From an uncultured Agathobaculum sp. (GTDB lineage Bacteria > Bacillota > Clostridia > Oscillospirales > Butyricicoccaceae), in NCBI RefSeq assembly GCF_944380975.1, contig NZ_CALWJK010000018.1, forward strand, positions 1-41,168: a stretch of DNA of 41,168 nucleotides. Direction: 5' to 3'. This document shows positions 31,699-39,752 of this stretch, piece by piece (within the stretch, counting starts at the first letter, position 1; each line of letters starts with the position of its first letter). Below the pieces are notes generated by a model. It was given only the letters and a program-made list of their open reading frames with translations. It did not search any database and was not told where the DNA came from. Position numbers and translations under genes: made by a program.

Positions 31699-31775
31699 AA
31701 AAAGCCGTCACTTTCGTGACGGCTTTAACTGGTGGGGTTGGCGGGGCTCGAACCCACGACCTCTCGCGTGTGAGG
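31699..31775. other. Right attachment repeat (attR)
   Basis: Direct repeat of 19911-19987 with one mismatch. It holds the tRNA terminator (AAAGCCGTCAC/GTGACGGCTTT, 31701-31726) and the tRNA 3' portion. Here it continues into an intact tRNA, so the element supplied a replacement for both the tRNA end and its terminator. Confidence 0.92.
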
Positions 31776-31806
31776 CGAACGCTCTGACCAGCTGAGCTAC
31801 AACCCC
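31730..31806 (-). tRNA. tRNA-Val (anticodon CAC)
   Basis: 77 nt on the minus strand. Acceptor stem GGGGTTG/CAACCCC, D stem GCTC/GAGC, and anticodon stem TTCGC/GCGAG around CTCACAC, giving CAC, which reads GUG. The T arm has TTCGAGC and CCA is encoded. It is intact and serves as the integration site. It is followed by the 31701-31726 terminator. Confidence 0.95.
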
Positions 31807-31864
31807 GTTTGTTCGGTTTACCTTATTACTATACCAGAAACAAACGGGGTTTGCAAGCCCTTTT

Positions 31865-31993
31865 TTATGGCTGCTGGTTTTTGTCCAGACGTCCGAGCAG
31901 CGCCACGATCAACGCAATCACAGCCAGCACCGTAAAGATGCCCGCCATACCCTGTCCGAGCAGCTCAATTGCCATGCGTACCGATTCACTCAT
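31865..31993 (-). CDS. OadG-like small membrane protein
   Basis: 42 residues (MSESVRMAIELLGQGMAGIF...), with one transmembrane helix and a short polar tail (GRLDKNQQP). The form is that of a short oxaloacetate decarboxylase gamma-chain-like protein. AAGGAGG precedes the ATG (31991-31993). It starts 16 bp after the beta-subunit gene, probably in the same transcript. It lacks the long tail of typical OadG. Confidence 0.7.
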   Translation of the reverse strand: MSESVRMAIELLGQGMAGIFTVLAVIALIVALLGRLDKNQQP

Positions 31994-32009
31994 ATCCAGC
32001 GCCTCCTTC

Positions 32010-33137
32010 TCACATAAAGAACCCAAGGATCACGCCGCCCGCAACGACTGACGCGATCTGTCCGGCGACATTCGCACCGACCGCATGCATCAGCAGGTGA
32101 TTGGTCTTATCCGCTTCCACACCCAGCTTTTCGATCACGCGCGCGCTCATCGGGAAAGCCGAAATGCCCGCCGCGCCGATCATCGGGTTGACCTTGTTCT
32201 TGCAGAACAGGTTGAGCACCTTGGCAAACAGCACACCGCCGATCGAGTCCAGCACGAAGGCAACCAGTCCGAGGCACAGGATAATCAGCGTTTCCTTGGT
32301 CACAAACTGCTCCGCACGCATAGAGAACGAAATCGTGATGCCGAGCAGCAGCGTAATCAGGTTCGCCAGCTCATGCTGCGCGGTTTTGGACAGACTCTCC
32401 AGCACGCCGCACTCACGGATCAGGTTTCCAAACATCAGGAAGCCGACGAGCGACACCGACGCGGGCGCAACCAGTCCGGCTACGATCGAGACAACGATCG
32501 GGAACAGGATGCGCGTGCGGCGGCTGACCTTGCCCGCGGCATAGGGCATCTTCATCGCGCGTTCCTTTTTTGTCGTCACCAGCTTGATCGCAAACGGCTG
32601 AATGATGGGTACGAGCGCCATATAGCTGTATGCCGCAACCGCAATCGCGCCAACGTACTTCGACCCGAGCACCTGCGAAACCAGAATGGAGGTTGGGCCG
32701 TCCGCCGCGCCGATGATACCGATGGAAGCGGCATCAATGATGTCGAAACCGAATGCCGCCGCTGCAATAATCGTCAGGAAAATACCGATCTGCGCCGCTG
32801 CGCCGAACAGAAACAGCTTGGGATTTGCCAGCAACGGGCCGAAGTCGATCATTGCGCCAATGCCGATGAACAACAGCAGTGGGAACGCTTCACTGGCCTC
32901 AATTCCGGTTTCAAACAGCCATTGAATGATACCGTGCGTCTCGCCCACGCCTTGCGTGATCTGGTCGATCACGCCCGACATCGGCAGGTTGACCAGAATC
33001 GCGCCAAAACCCATCGGCAGTAACAGTGCAGGCTCATACTGCTTCTGAATCGCCAGCCAGATAAGCAGCCCGCCGACCGCGTACATCACCGCCTGCTGCC
33101 ACGTCACCGATAGCAAGCCTTCGTATAAAAACTCCAT
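32010..33137 (-). CDS. Sodium-translocating decarboxylase beta subunit (OadB/GcdB/MmdB-like)
   Basis: A 375-residue membrane protein with about ten helices. Characteristic segments are PLLLFIGIGAMIDFGPLLANP, SIGIIGAADGPTSI (conserved Asp for Na+), YSYMALVPIIQP and GAAGISAFPMSARV. Beta subunits couple decarboxylation of a biotin-bound carboxyl group to Na+ export. No carboxyltransferase or biotin-carrier gene is adjacent, so the partner must be elsewhere or absent. The ATG (33135-33137) has GGAGGGG upstream. The gene lies behind a riboswitch-terminator leader. Confidence 0.88.
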   Translation of the reverse strand: MEFLYEGLLSVTWQQAVMYAVGGLLIWLAIQKQYEPALLLPMGFGAILVNLPMSGVIDQITQGVGETHGIIQWLFETGIEASEAFPLLLFIGIGAMIDFGPLLANPKLFLFGAAAQIGIFLTIIAAAAFGFDIIDAASIGIIGAADGPTSILVSQVLGSKYVGAIAVAAYSYMALVPIIQPFAIKLVTTKKERAMKMPYAAGKVSRRTRILFPIVVSIVAGLVAPASVSLVGFLMFGNLIRECGVLESLSKTAQHELANLITLLLGITISFSMRAEQFVTKETLIILCLGLVAFVLDSIGGVLFAKVLNLFCKNKVNPMIGAAGISAFPMSARVIEKLGVEADKTNHLLMHAVGANVAGQIASVVAGGVILGFFM

Positions 33138-33155
33138 ATTGACCCCTCCTTCGAT

Positions 33156-33296
33156 AAAAAAACAGACCTGCGTTTCCCTCTTGGAAAACGCAGGTCTGGT
33201 CATTTCAGGCAACAGCCAGAACGGGATCGGATGCCCCGTCATGCTTGTTGGCGATGCCGCGCGGCAAACCGCGCCGACTACTCCCCTTTGTTTGGC
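33156..33296 (-). ncRNA. yybP-ykoY (Mn2+) riboswitch with intrinsic terminator
   Basis: On the minus strand the leader begins with the hallmark CAAAGGGGAGTAG, then a GGCGCGG/CCGCGC hairpin. A long arm follows (GGCA..GCCA paired with TGGC..TGCC, inner ACGGG/CCCGT), then TGAAATGACCAGACC, the 3' conserved block. P1 can form between AAAC..AGG and CCT..GTTT. The P1 3' strand is also the 5' arm of a perfect 13-bp terminator (CAGACCTGCGTTT/AAACGCAGGTCTG, 33163-33198) followed by T7. Mn2+ binding should therefore turn expression on. Confidence 0.8.
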
Positions 33297-33299
33297 ATC

Positions 33300-33329
33300 A
33301 TCTTATCATGGGAAGTAGGGCAGTGTCAA
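33300..33329 (-). promoter_or_regulatory. Promoter of the riboswitch-oadB transcript
   Basis: On the minus strand TTGACA (33324-33329), 18-bp spacer, TAAGAT (33300-33305). The start point near 33293 is right at the riboswitch 5' end. Confidence 0.8.
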
Positions 33330-33358
33330 GCCTGTTTTTCTGTTAAGTTTTTGTCAAA

Positions 33359-36300
33359 TTATGCGCCAAAGATATCCGGGTTTGCCGCCCTGTGGCTCTC
33401 CCACAGGGTCTGCACGGTTGTGCTGCTGCCCGCGACCGCATCTTCAACTGCGTCCGCGTCCTGCTGCCAGCGTTTATCCAGTTCAGCAAACACACTCTCG
33501 GCATATGCGCCGTCGACCCAGCCCATCTCGAGCGCCTGCAGCAGCTCGCCCGTCGTGCGGTAGGGATAGTACTCCATCATGTTAGCGACTACGCGGAGAT
33601 AGGGCGGATACTGCGGCTGATAGCCGTCATAACCGATGGGCAGCCACAGCGCCGGACTGCTGTCCGACAGCTGCACACGCTGCATGCGGAGGGTCATTTC
33701 GCCGTCATCCCAGCGATAGGTCAGGTGCATCTCGGCATCGTCCTCGCTGCCGGTTTTGCCGACCCACTTACCACCTACAAAATGCAGCACATATTCGGCG
33801 CAGGCCTCCGGGGTGGAAAGGTTGGGATTCTCGAGCGAGGCGGGCTTTGCCGCCATTTCGCTCAGCTTTTCCAGCCCGGTCTCATCGAACACCGGGAAAC
33901 CCTGCTCAAGTGGGAACGCATACCAGAAATCTTCGAGCGAGCGCACGCCGCCTGAGGTGTTGACCAGCGTTTCGGTGCGCGAAGGCGTGGTGGTGTCCGT
34001 GCGGTCGTACCACACGCGCTCGACTGTGGTGAAGAAATAGTCCCCGTTCGGTACGGCGAACCGGATGATAACCAGCGCGGCATGATCCGCGACCTCGGGC
34101 TGGATCGTCACCTCGTCGCGTATCAGTTCAGCGGTGGAGTCGTTCTGCGCCGCGTAAACACGCGCCAGCGCGCGCAGCAGCAGCGCCTGTTCGTTGGTGT
34201 GCTGTTCCGCCGTCTGCCCGTCAAATGAGAGTGCGTCCGTACCCAGTGCCTGCGCCGCCTGATACATTTCGGTATAGGCTGTCTTGATGGCTTCATCCGA
34301 CGGGTCATACTGCACATCGGACGCAAACGTCAGATACCAAGTCAGCCCGTCCCGCTCGGCCAGTTCCTTGCAGGGTACCGCATATGCCGCCTGCCAGTCC
34401 TCGCCATAAAGCTCCCGCAGATAGGCGGTCGCCTCGGCGTGCAACGACATCACCGCGCCGCCGTCGGTTGGGTCATCCGAGTAACCCGGCAAGGCGTTTT
34501 GCAGGCCGAACTGCACGATGCCTTCGCCCTCGACCGCGTAGCCCTGCTCAACAAAGCAGTCGGGCAGCGTCAGCGTGTAGCCATAGGTATCATTATAATA
34601 TTCGGTCGAGGTGATGGTGTAATCCGTATTCGGCACACCTTCGTTGGACAGCCGATAGACGAATGCGGCGGTATAATCTGTACCGTTTGCCGTGTAAGAA
34701 ACCGTCACACCACGGTACACAACTGCATTCAGCGTCGAGGACAACGCTTCGGCCGTCAGATGCTCAACCTCATACAGATACACCGCGCTGCCGCGATCAT
34801 ACACATCGGTAAAGCGGATATTGGTCTGCTGTGTCTCCTTGTCGGTGTATTGCAGCGTGCCGTCCGCGCGGATGACCGCGTCGGTCAGCACAGCATCCGT
34901 TGCGGTCAGCTTGCCATCCACGGGTTCCAGTTTAATGGTTTGCCCAGCTTGCAGCAGCGGAATTTCGCCGTTTGCGTTCTCGATCGCCTGCTGGATGGTC
35001 GCGCCGACGGGCAACGCGCCTTGGCTGACCGGGCTGTCATCCTCAACCAGATAAGCACCGAATCCCTGGTCAAACTGCGTTACCAGCCCGACCGGCAGCC
35101 AATAATCGCCGGTTTTGCGCATCTGCACATCGACCGACGGGCTTTCGTCGATGAAGCGCACGCGTACAACTGCTTCGTTGCCGCTCTCTGAGATGAGGTC
35201 GAAAGCCGAGGTACCTCCAACATAGCTGAGCACAATCGGCGCAGCGTCTTGCGGTCTGCTCAACGCGTCCAGCGGCTGATCGTTGAAGTTCTCCGCGCCT
35301 TCGGGAATGGTCGGCCATGCGAGACCAGAGTCGTAATACAGGCGGAATATCTCGTTGTCCGTCATATCACCGCCGCGGTCGATCTGCTGCACATCCACGA
35401 TGACCGAACGGCCATCCTCCTGCGCGGTGCGGATCAGATACGCGTTGCGCTGGTCGCTCACACCACCGCCGTACATCTGGAACACGGCGATATACTGACC
35501 GCCGCTCGTCGGCACCAGCGTATAGTCACGGTAGGACGGGGACGAGCCACCGTACTTCCAGCTAATGCCGCCGCCCGGTATCTGCTGTGCAGTGCGGAAC
35601 TCCTGCTGCATCTGTTCGGACAGGATGGGATAGATATACTGCCCGCTCTTGTGCATCACGCCGCGCGCATACTGCCCCGCAAGATCAGCGACAGTGCGTG
35701 CGTTTTTGCCGCCGTCGTAGGTGAAGTCCTGCGGCAGCCAGCCTTGGTCGAACTGATTGACCATCGTGATGGTCACTTCGCTGCGGTCATCAAACATAAA
35801 CGTGATGTCCATGATATCGTCGCCCATGGTGCGGTCGGCGGACGAGCCGCCCATCACGCTGGCAGCCTGTAGATGCAGCAGGTAGGCCGCCGCATCAGCT
35901 GGGTCGCCCCAATTTTCCTGCTGGGCTTCGGTAAGCACCATATCGCCGCCCAAAATCGGGTCGGGTAGGCCGAGATCGTTTTCATACAGGATGCGGAACT
36001 CGTCGAGCGAGGTCACGCCATCCCCTGCGACGGCTTCGCCCTTGGTGACTTGCCAGCCGTCCGCGAGCTTTTCAAAAGTCAGCTTTTCTGCCACGCGATC
36101 TGGCACAGGCAGCTCCGGAAAATCCTCCCACCGCATATCGTACAGCACATAGGTGTCCTCGCCATCCAGCTTGACCGTATACCCAAGGCTTTCTGTGCGC
36201 TGCGCCCACTGCTCGGCGAGCGAAACACGCTCTTCGTCCGTCAGCTGGTCCTTACTTTCCCCTACCGAAAAGGCGCAGCCCAGCGTGCCGACCAGCACCG

Positions 36301-37315
36301 CCGCCGCCACGACCAGCGCAATGCCGCGCTTTTTGACCTTTTTGTCAAACAATCCCTCGAAACGCCGCATCAGCGTCTCCTTTTCTCCGGCAAAGCACGA
36401 CACCAGCGCGCGCTTTTTCACCTGCGCTTCGACCGAGCGCAGGATGGTCTCGCCATAGGCACGGCGCGCGTCCACGTCCATGCCGCGCACCACTGCATCG
36501 TCGCACGCCAGCTCAATGTCCTCCTGTGCAAACCGCGCCATCAGATGCACCAGCGGATTGAACCAGTGCACTGCCCGCGCCGCGACCAGCGCCAGCTTGA
36601 GCCACAGGTCGCCCCGCTTGTAGTGCGTCAGCTCATGCCGGAAGATGAACGCCGCATCCTGTTCGGATAGCGCTTCATCCGGCAGGTAGAGCGCAGGACA
36701 CAGGAAACCTGCCAGCATCGGACAGTCCGCCGCCCGTGTCACCCGCAGTGGGATGTTCCGCTGGATGCCGAGCGACCGTTTCTGCTCCTCAAACACCGCG
36801 CGCAGGGTATCGCACTCGGCGGGTTCGCCGGTCTGCCGCACCAGATAACGGAAGGACACATATCCATAGGTCTGCCAGATCGTAAATGCCAGCATGCCCG
36901 CGCCCCACAGCACGAACAAAATCTTTGCTACCGGTACCATGGAATCGCTGTTCTGCGAACCGTCCCAGCTTTCGGTCTCGGTGTCAGCCGTCACACGCGG
37001 CGGCGTGTCCTGCGATTGTTCCTGCACGGTATTCCCGGCTCCTTCAGCTGCCAGACCATCAGCCGCCGTATCCGTATTCCTCTGCAATGACACATATTGC
37101 CCCGGCGCGACCTGCACCGGCGGGTCGGGCAGCGTCAGCTGCACAGGCACCAGCAGCCGCAGCGCGAGCACCGCCCACACCAGGCACATTGCGCGCGCGG
37201 GATAGCGTTTTTTGAGGGCTTTGCGCAGCAAAAACAGCACCAGCGCCACCGCCGATACAGTCAGTCCGATCTGCGTGAGGTTGTTCAGCAGATCGCTCCA
37301 TGCAAAGCGTAACAT
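33359..37315 (-). CDS. Giant BlaR1-family M56 peptidase receptor with modular ectodomain
   Basis: 1318 residues, against about 600 for BlaR1/MecR1. Membrane helices are at about 15-32, 40-58 and 128-148. The M56 zinc-protease motif HELTHYKRGD is at 227-236, and another helix is at 331-349. About 970 extracellular residues follow instead of a penicillin-binding domain. They contain at least three copies of a module with pattern F-x-LYENDLGLP ... A-YLLHL-x-GG ... WLP (near 410, 655 and 1170). Ligand binding outside probably triggers cleavage of BlaI. The start is next to blaI with a good SD. Confidence 0.85.
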   Translation of the reverse strand: MLRFAWSDLLNNLTQIGLTVSAVALVLFLLRKALKKRYPARAMCLVWAVLALRLLVPVQLTLPDPPVQVAPGQYVSLQRNTDTAADGLAAEGAGNTVQEQSQDTPPRVTADTETESWDGSQNSDSMVPVAKILFVLWGAGMLAFTIWQTYGYVSFRYLVRQTGEPAECDTLRAVFEEQKRSLGIQRNIPLRVTRAADCPMLAGFLCPALYLPDEALSEQDAAFIFRHELTHYKRGDLWLKLALVAARAVHWFNPLVHLMARFAQEDIELACDDAVVRGMDVDARRAYGETILRSVEAQVKKRALVSCFAGEKETLMRRFEGLFDKKVKKRGIALVVAAAVLVGTLGCAFSVGESKDQLTDEERVSLAEQWAQRTESLGYTVKLDGEDTYVLYDMRWEDFPELPVPDRVAEKLTFEKLADGWQVTKGEAVAGDGVTSLDEFRILYENDLGLPDPILGGDMVLTEAQQENWGDPADAAAYLLHLQAASVMGGSSADRTMGDDIMDITFMFDDRSEVTITMVNQFDQGWLPQDFTYDGGKNARTVADLAGQYARGVMHKSGQYIYPILSEQMQQEFRTAQQIPGGGISWKYGGSSPSYRDYTLVPTSGGQYIAVFQMYGGGVSDQRNAYLIRTAQEDGRSVIVDVQQIDRGGDMTDNEIFRLYYDSGLAWPTIPEGAENFNDQPLDALSRPQDAAPIVLSYVGGTSAFDLISESGNEAVVRVRFIDESPSVDVQMRKTGDYWLPVGLVTQFDQGFGAYLVEDDSPVSQGALPVGATIQQAIENANGEIPLLQAGQTIKLEPVDGKLTATDAVLTDAVIRADGTLQYTDKETQQTNIRFTDVYDRGSAVYLYEVEHLTAEALSSTLNAVVYRGVTVSYTANGTDYTAAFVYRLSNEGVPNTDYTITSTEYYNDTYGYTLTLPDCFVEQGYAVEGEGIVQFGLQNALPGYSDDPTDGGAVMSLHAEATAYLRELYGEDWQAAYAVPCKELAERDGLTWYLTFASDVQYDPSDEAIKTAYTEMYQAAQALGTDALSFDGQTAEQHTNEQALLLRALARVYAAQNDSTAELIRDEVTIQPEVADHAALVIIRFAVPNGDYFFTTVERVWYDRTDTTTPSRTETLVNTSGGVRSLEDFWYAFPLEQGFPVFDETGLEKLSEMAAKPASLENPNLSTPEACAEYVLHFVGGKWVGKTGSEDDAEMHLTYRWDDGEMTLRMQRVQLSDSSPALWLPIGYDGYQPQYPPYLRVVANMMEYYPYRTTGELLQALEMGWVDGAYAESVFAELDKRWQQDADAVEDAVAGSSTTVQTLWESHRAANPDIFGA

Positions 37316-37333
37316 ATCCTACCCCTCCTGTCC

Positions 37334-37705
37334 TTACCGTCCCTGCGCGTCGAGAAAGGCGCGCAGTTCGTCGATGTCGTGCGCGGTCAGCGCGCCCGCG
37401 TCCGACAGGCTTGCTACCAGATTTTTCACCGACCCGCCGCACACGCGCTCGACAAAGCTGCGGCTCTCGCGCTGCAGGTATTCCTCCTGCGTCACGCACG
37501 GCGTATACTGGTTCTGTCGGCCTTCTTTCTCGCACGAAAGGAACCCTTTGTCGCACAGGCGCGAGAGGAAGGTCAAAACGCTCGTCGCTTTCCAGTCGCT
37601 CGGTACTTTTTGCTGTACTGCTGCCGCGGTCACCGGCGCTTCCAGCGACCAGACCGCCTGCATCACTTCCAGCTCCGCATCCGGCAGACGTTTGCTTTTC
37701 TCCAT
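37334..37705 (-). CDS. blaI: BlaI/MecI/CopY-family repressor
   Basis: 123 residues: a winged-helix N-terminal domain (LPDAELEVMQAVWSLEAPVTAAAVQQKV, then KATSVLTFLSRLCDKGFLSCEKEGR) and a C-terminal dimerisation helix region with FVERVCGGSVKNLVASL. It sits 18 bp upstream of the receptor gene. Two operator-like dyads lie in its promoter region. The receptor protease is expected to cleave it near the domain junction. Confidence 0.93.
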   Translation of the reverse strand: MEKSKRLPDAELEVMQAVWSLEAPVTAAAVQQKVPSDWKATSVLTFLSRLCDKGFLSCEKEGRQNQYTPCVTQEEYLQRESRSFVERVCGGSVKNLVASLSDAGALTAHDIDELRAFLDAQGR

Positions 37706-37719
37706 GTTGTCCCCTCCTT

Positions 37720-37780
37720 TTCTACGAATGTAAAACCCTTTCTGTGCTTATATTCTACAATGGTAGAACACGCTTGTCAA
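37720..37780 (-). promoter_or_regulatory. blaI promoter with two BlaI operator dyads
   Basis: On the minus strand TTGACA (37775-37780), 17-bp spacer, TAGAAT (37752-37757). The dyad TTCTACAATGGTAGAA (37753-37768) lies between -35 and -10. A second, TTCTACGAATGTAAAA (37720-37735), with one mismatch in its arms, lies in the leader. This fits autorepression. Confidence 0.75.
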
Positions 37781-37806
37781 GTCATACTTTGTTTACACTT
37801 TGAAAA

Positions 37807-37836
37807 TTGACAAGAGCCCCTATTTTGCGCTATGCT
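37807..37836 (+). promoter_or_regulatory. Promoter of the membrane-anchored protein gene
   Basis: TTGACA (37807-37812), 18-bp spacer, TATGCT (37831-37836). It is divergent from blaI. Confidence 0.55.
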
Positions 37837-37883
37837 TATAGTGTAAAACCATTGACCCCCTGCCGACAAAGGAGCCGGAACCT

Positions 37884-38321
37884 ATGCGAAAATCCATGGC
37901 GCTCGGATTTGCCATTTGCAGCACGCTGCTGCTGATTTTGTTATTTCTCGCCGGGCGTATGCTGTATATCAAATTCTACCATCAGTCCTATGCGGACATC
38001 ACCGATAAGACCACACAGACCACCGTCACACTCACGGAAAACCAAACCGAAGTGCGGACTGTGACCGACCCGGAGCAGCTTGCCGCTATCACTGAGCTGC
38101 TGTCCAGCTACACCTATACCCAGTATCCGCACCTGTTCAAGCCCGGCAAAGAAAAGCTGACGGGTAACCTGTTGACCGTGACCTTTGAAAATGGTAACTC
38201 TATCGGCGTCAATGCCGATGGCTATGTATTTGTAAATGGTGAGCTGCGCGATATTGAGGGCAGCCGCGGACAGGAATTTTATCACAAGTTCTATCTGCTA
38301 TTCTATCCGAACGCAACCTAA
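37884..38321 (+). CDS. Membrane-anchored hypothetical protein
   Basis: 145 residues: a signal-anchor helix (about 5-29) and an extracytoplasmic domain rich in Thr and Tyr (TEVRTVTDPEQLAAITELLSSY ... GNSIGVNADGYVFVNG). It has no lipobox. AAAGGAG lies 7 nt before the ATG. The small beta-rich domain recalls sensor-type lipoprotein modules, but I cannot assign a family. It is divergent from blaI and may be co-transcribed with the barstar gene. Confidence 0.75.
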   Translation: MRKSMALGFAICSTLLLILLFLAGRMLYIKFYHQSYADITDKTTQTTVTLTENQTEVRTVTDPEQLAAITELLSSYTYTQYPHLFKPGKEKLTGNLLTVTFENGNSIGVNADGYVFVNGELRDIEGSRGQEFYHKFYLLFYPNAT

Positions 38322-38374
38322 ATGCGGCCGTGCAGCGGTCTGGATTGTGCGTTGATTAAGGGGGACAAACACAC

Positions 38375-38644
38375 ATGCGAGAATTGCTTTTAGATGCGGA
38401 AACCTTTTATACCCGTGAACAGGTGCATCAGGCGCTGGCGGATGTTTTTGGCTTTTCCGCCGACTACGGCGGCACGCTGGACGCGCTCTATGATGAGCTT
38501 TGTATCTGTCCACCCACGCGGCTGACGCTGCGGCATGCTGAGTTTCTGGTCGACGCACTGGGAAACTACGGCGAATTTATGTTGCGCATTTTTGCGGGCG
38601 CTGCAACCGAAAACCCGGATTTTCTGCTGAATTTTGAATATTAA
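38375..38644 (+). CDS. Barstar-family protein (orphan)
   Basis: 89 residues with the barstar core: FYTREQVHQALADVFGFSADYGGTLDALYDELC, then RLTLRHAEFLV. Barstar binds and blocks barnase-type ribonucleases. No barnase or toxin gene is next to it, so it may act as an immunity protein against relatives' toxins. The SD AAGGGGG lies 11 nt upstream. A terminator follows at once. Confidence 0.85.
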   Translation: MRELLLDAETFYTREQVHQALADVFGFSADYGGTLDALYDELCICPPTRLTLRHAEFLVDALGNYGEFMLRIFAGAATENPDFLLNFEY

Positions 38645-38645
38645 C

Positions 38646-38674
38646 AAAAAAGACGTGCAAAGCACGTCCTTTTT
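38646..38674. terminator. Terminator after the barstar gene
   Basis: GACGTGC/GCACGTC with flanking A and T runs, between convergent genes. It resembles the 12238-12264 terminator. Confidence 0.8.
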
Positions 38675-38691
38675 GATTTGCTGAAATTCTC

Positions 38692-39585
38692 TTATGCCGT
38701 AAACAGCTGCGCCCAATACGCGGTGCCGCCCGATACCGTATAGCCAACGCCGATGGTCGTAAAATTCTCATTGAGGATATTCGCGCGGTGGCCGGACGAG
38801 TTCATCCATGCCTGCACCACCTGCTGCGGTGTCGACTGGCCGTAAGCGATGTTCTCGCCCGAACGGGTATAGGACACGCCAGCCTCAGTCAGTGCGGTCG
38901 AAAAGGAAGAGCCATTCGGCCGCGTGTGCGAGAACGACTGTACCGTTTCTTTCGCGCGCACCTGTGCCGCCTGCTGCACGCGGCTGTCCACCTTCAGCGC
39001 GGACAGGCCGTATTTGGCGCGCTCTGCATTGACCAGCGCCACAACCTGCGATGCATAGTCCCCCTGTGAAGCGTCGTTGTCCTCCTCCGGAGTCTGCTCC
39101 GGGGTGTTGTCCGGGGTTTCCTCCGGGCGGTTGTCATCCGGCAGCTGCGGCGGATTGTCTGGCGTCTCTTCCGGCTGCTCTACGTCCGGTGTCTCCTCCG
39201 GCTGCTCGACATCCGGGGTCTCCTCCGGCTGTTCTACATCCGGCGTCTCTTCCGGCTGTTCTACGTCCGGCGTCTCTTCCGGCTGCTCGACGTCCGGCGT
39301 CTCTTCCGGCTGCTCGACGTCCGGGGTCTCCTCCGGCTGTTCTACATCCGGTGTCTCTTCGGGTGTTTCCTCCGGCTTTTGCTCGGGGCGATTTCCCGGG
39401 AATTGACCGCACAGGAATGCAAAATACTTGTCCAGCAGATTCTGACGGAAACCGGAATCACACATATAAGAATACACATCGGACGGGCTGATTTTCTTCT
39501 CCAACGGCAGATTTGCCGCGCCCGCGACTGCGGTAGTCGTGATCACCGCGGCCAGCGCCAGCGGTACAATTTTCTTCAGCTGCAT
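38692..39585 (-). CDS. Secreted CAP-domain (SCP/PR1) protein with PEETPDVEQ repeats
   Basis: 297 residues. The signal peptide (MQLKKIVPLALAAVITTTAVAGA) is followed by a short domain and an acidic, Pro-rich spacer with seven PEETPDVEQ units (about 80-142). A C-terminal CAP domain follows with the typical FSHTRPNGSSFSTAL, GENIAYG and NSSGHRANILNENFTTIGVGY blocks. This resembles Bacillus YkwD-type secreted proteins. AAGGAGG lies 9 nt before the ATG (39583-39585). The spacer probably reaches through the cell wall. Function is unknown. Confidence 0.9.
   Translation of the reverse strand: MQLKKIVPLALAAVITTTAVAGAANLPLEKKISPSDVYSYMCDSGFRQNLLDKYFAFLCGQFPGNRPEQKPEETPEETPDVEQPEETPDVEQPEETPDVEQPEETPDVEQPEETPDVEQPEETPDVEQPEETPDVEQPEETPDNPPQLPDDNRPEETPDNTPEQTPEEDNDASQGDYASQVVALVNAERAKYGLSALKVDSRVQQAAQVRAKETVQSFSHTRPNGSSFSTALTEAGVSYTRSGENIAYGQSTPQQVVQAWMNSSGHRANILNENFTTIGVGYTVSGGTAYWAQLFTA
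39161..39349 (-). repeat. Seven tandem 27-bp coding repeats
   Basis: Seven in-frame 27-bp units encode PEETPDVEQ, with third-position differences between units. Near-identical neighbouring units make copy number likely to vary between strains. Confidence 0.85.
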
Positions 39586-39645
39586 GATATGTAACCTCCT
39601 TGGTTTGCTTTTGCTCTTTCTGGTGCCCTTTGCACCATGTACCAG

Positions 39646-39675
39646 AGTATAGCGTGCTTTGTAACCATTTTGCAA
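39646..39675 (-). promoter_or_regulatory. Promoter of the CAP-domain gene
   Basis: On the minus strand TTGCAA (39670-39675), 18-bp spacer, TATACT (39646-39651). Confidence 0.6.
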
Positions 39676-39709
39676 TGGAAATGCTTGCAGGAATCCCCTA
39701 AATACAGCA

Positions 39710-39745
39710 AAAACCGACCGAAAAAGGGATTTTTCGGTCGGTTTT
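39710..39745 (-). terminator. Terminator of the GH18 gene
   Basis: Perfect 16-bp stem, AAAACCGACCGAAAAA/TTTTTCGGTCGGTTTT, with a 4-nt loop. Confidence 0.9.
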
Positions 39746-39752
39746 CCGTGTT

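Noticed and set aside
39161-39349. CRISPR-like array
   Set aside because: The repeats are contiguous, in frame and code for PEETPDVEQ. There are no spacers and no cas genes.
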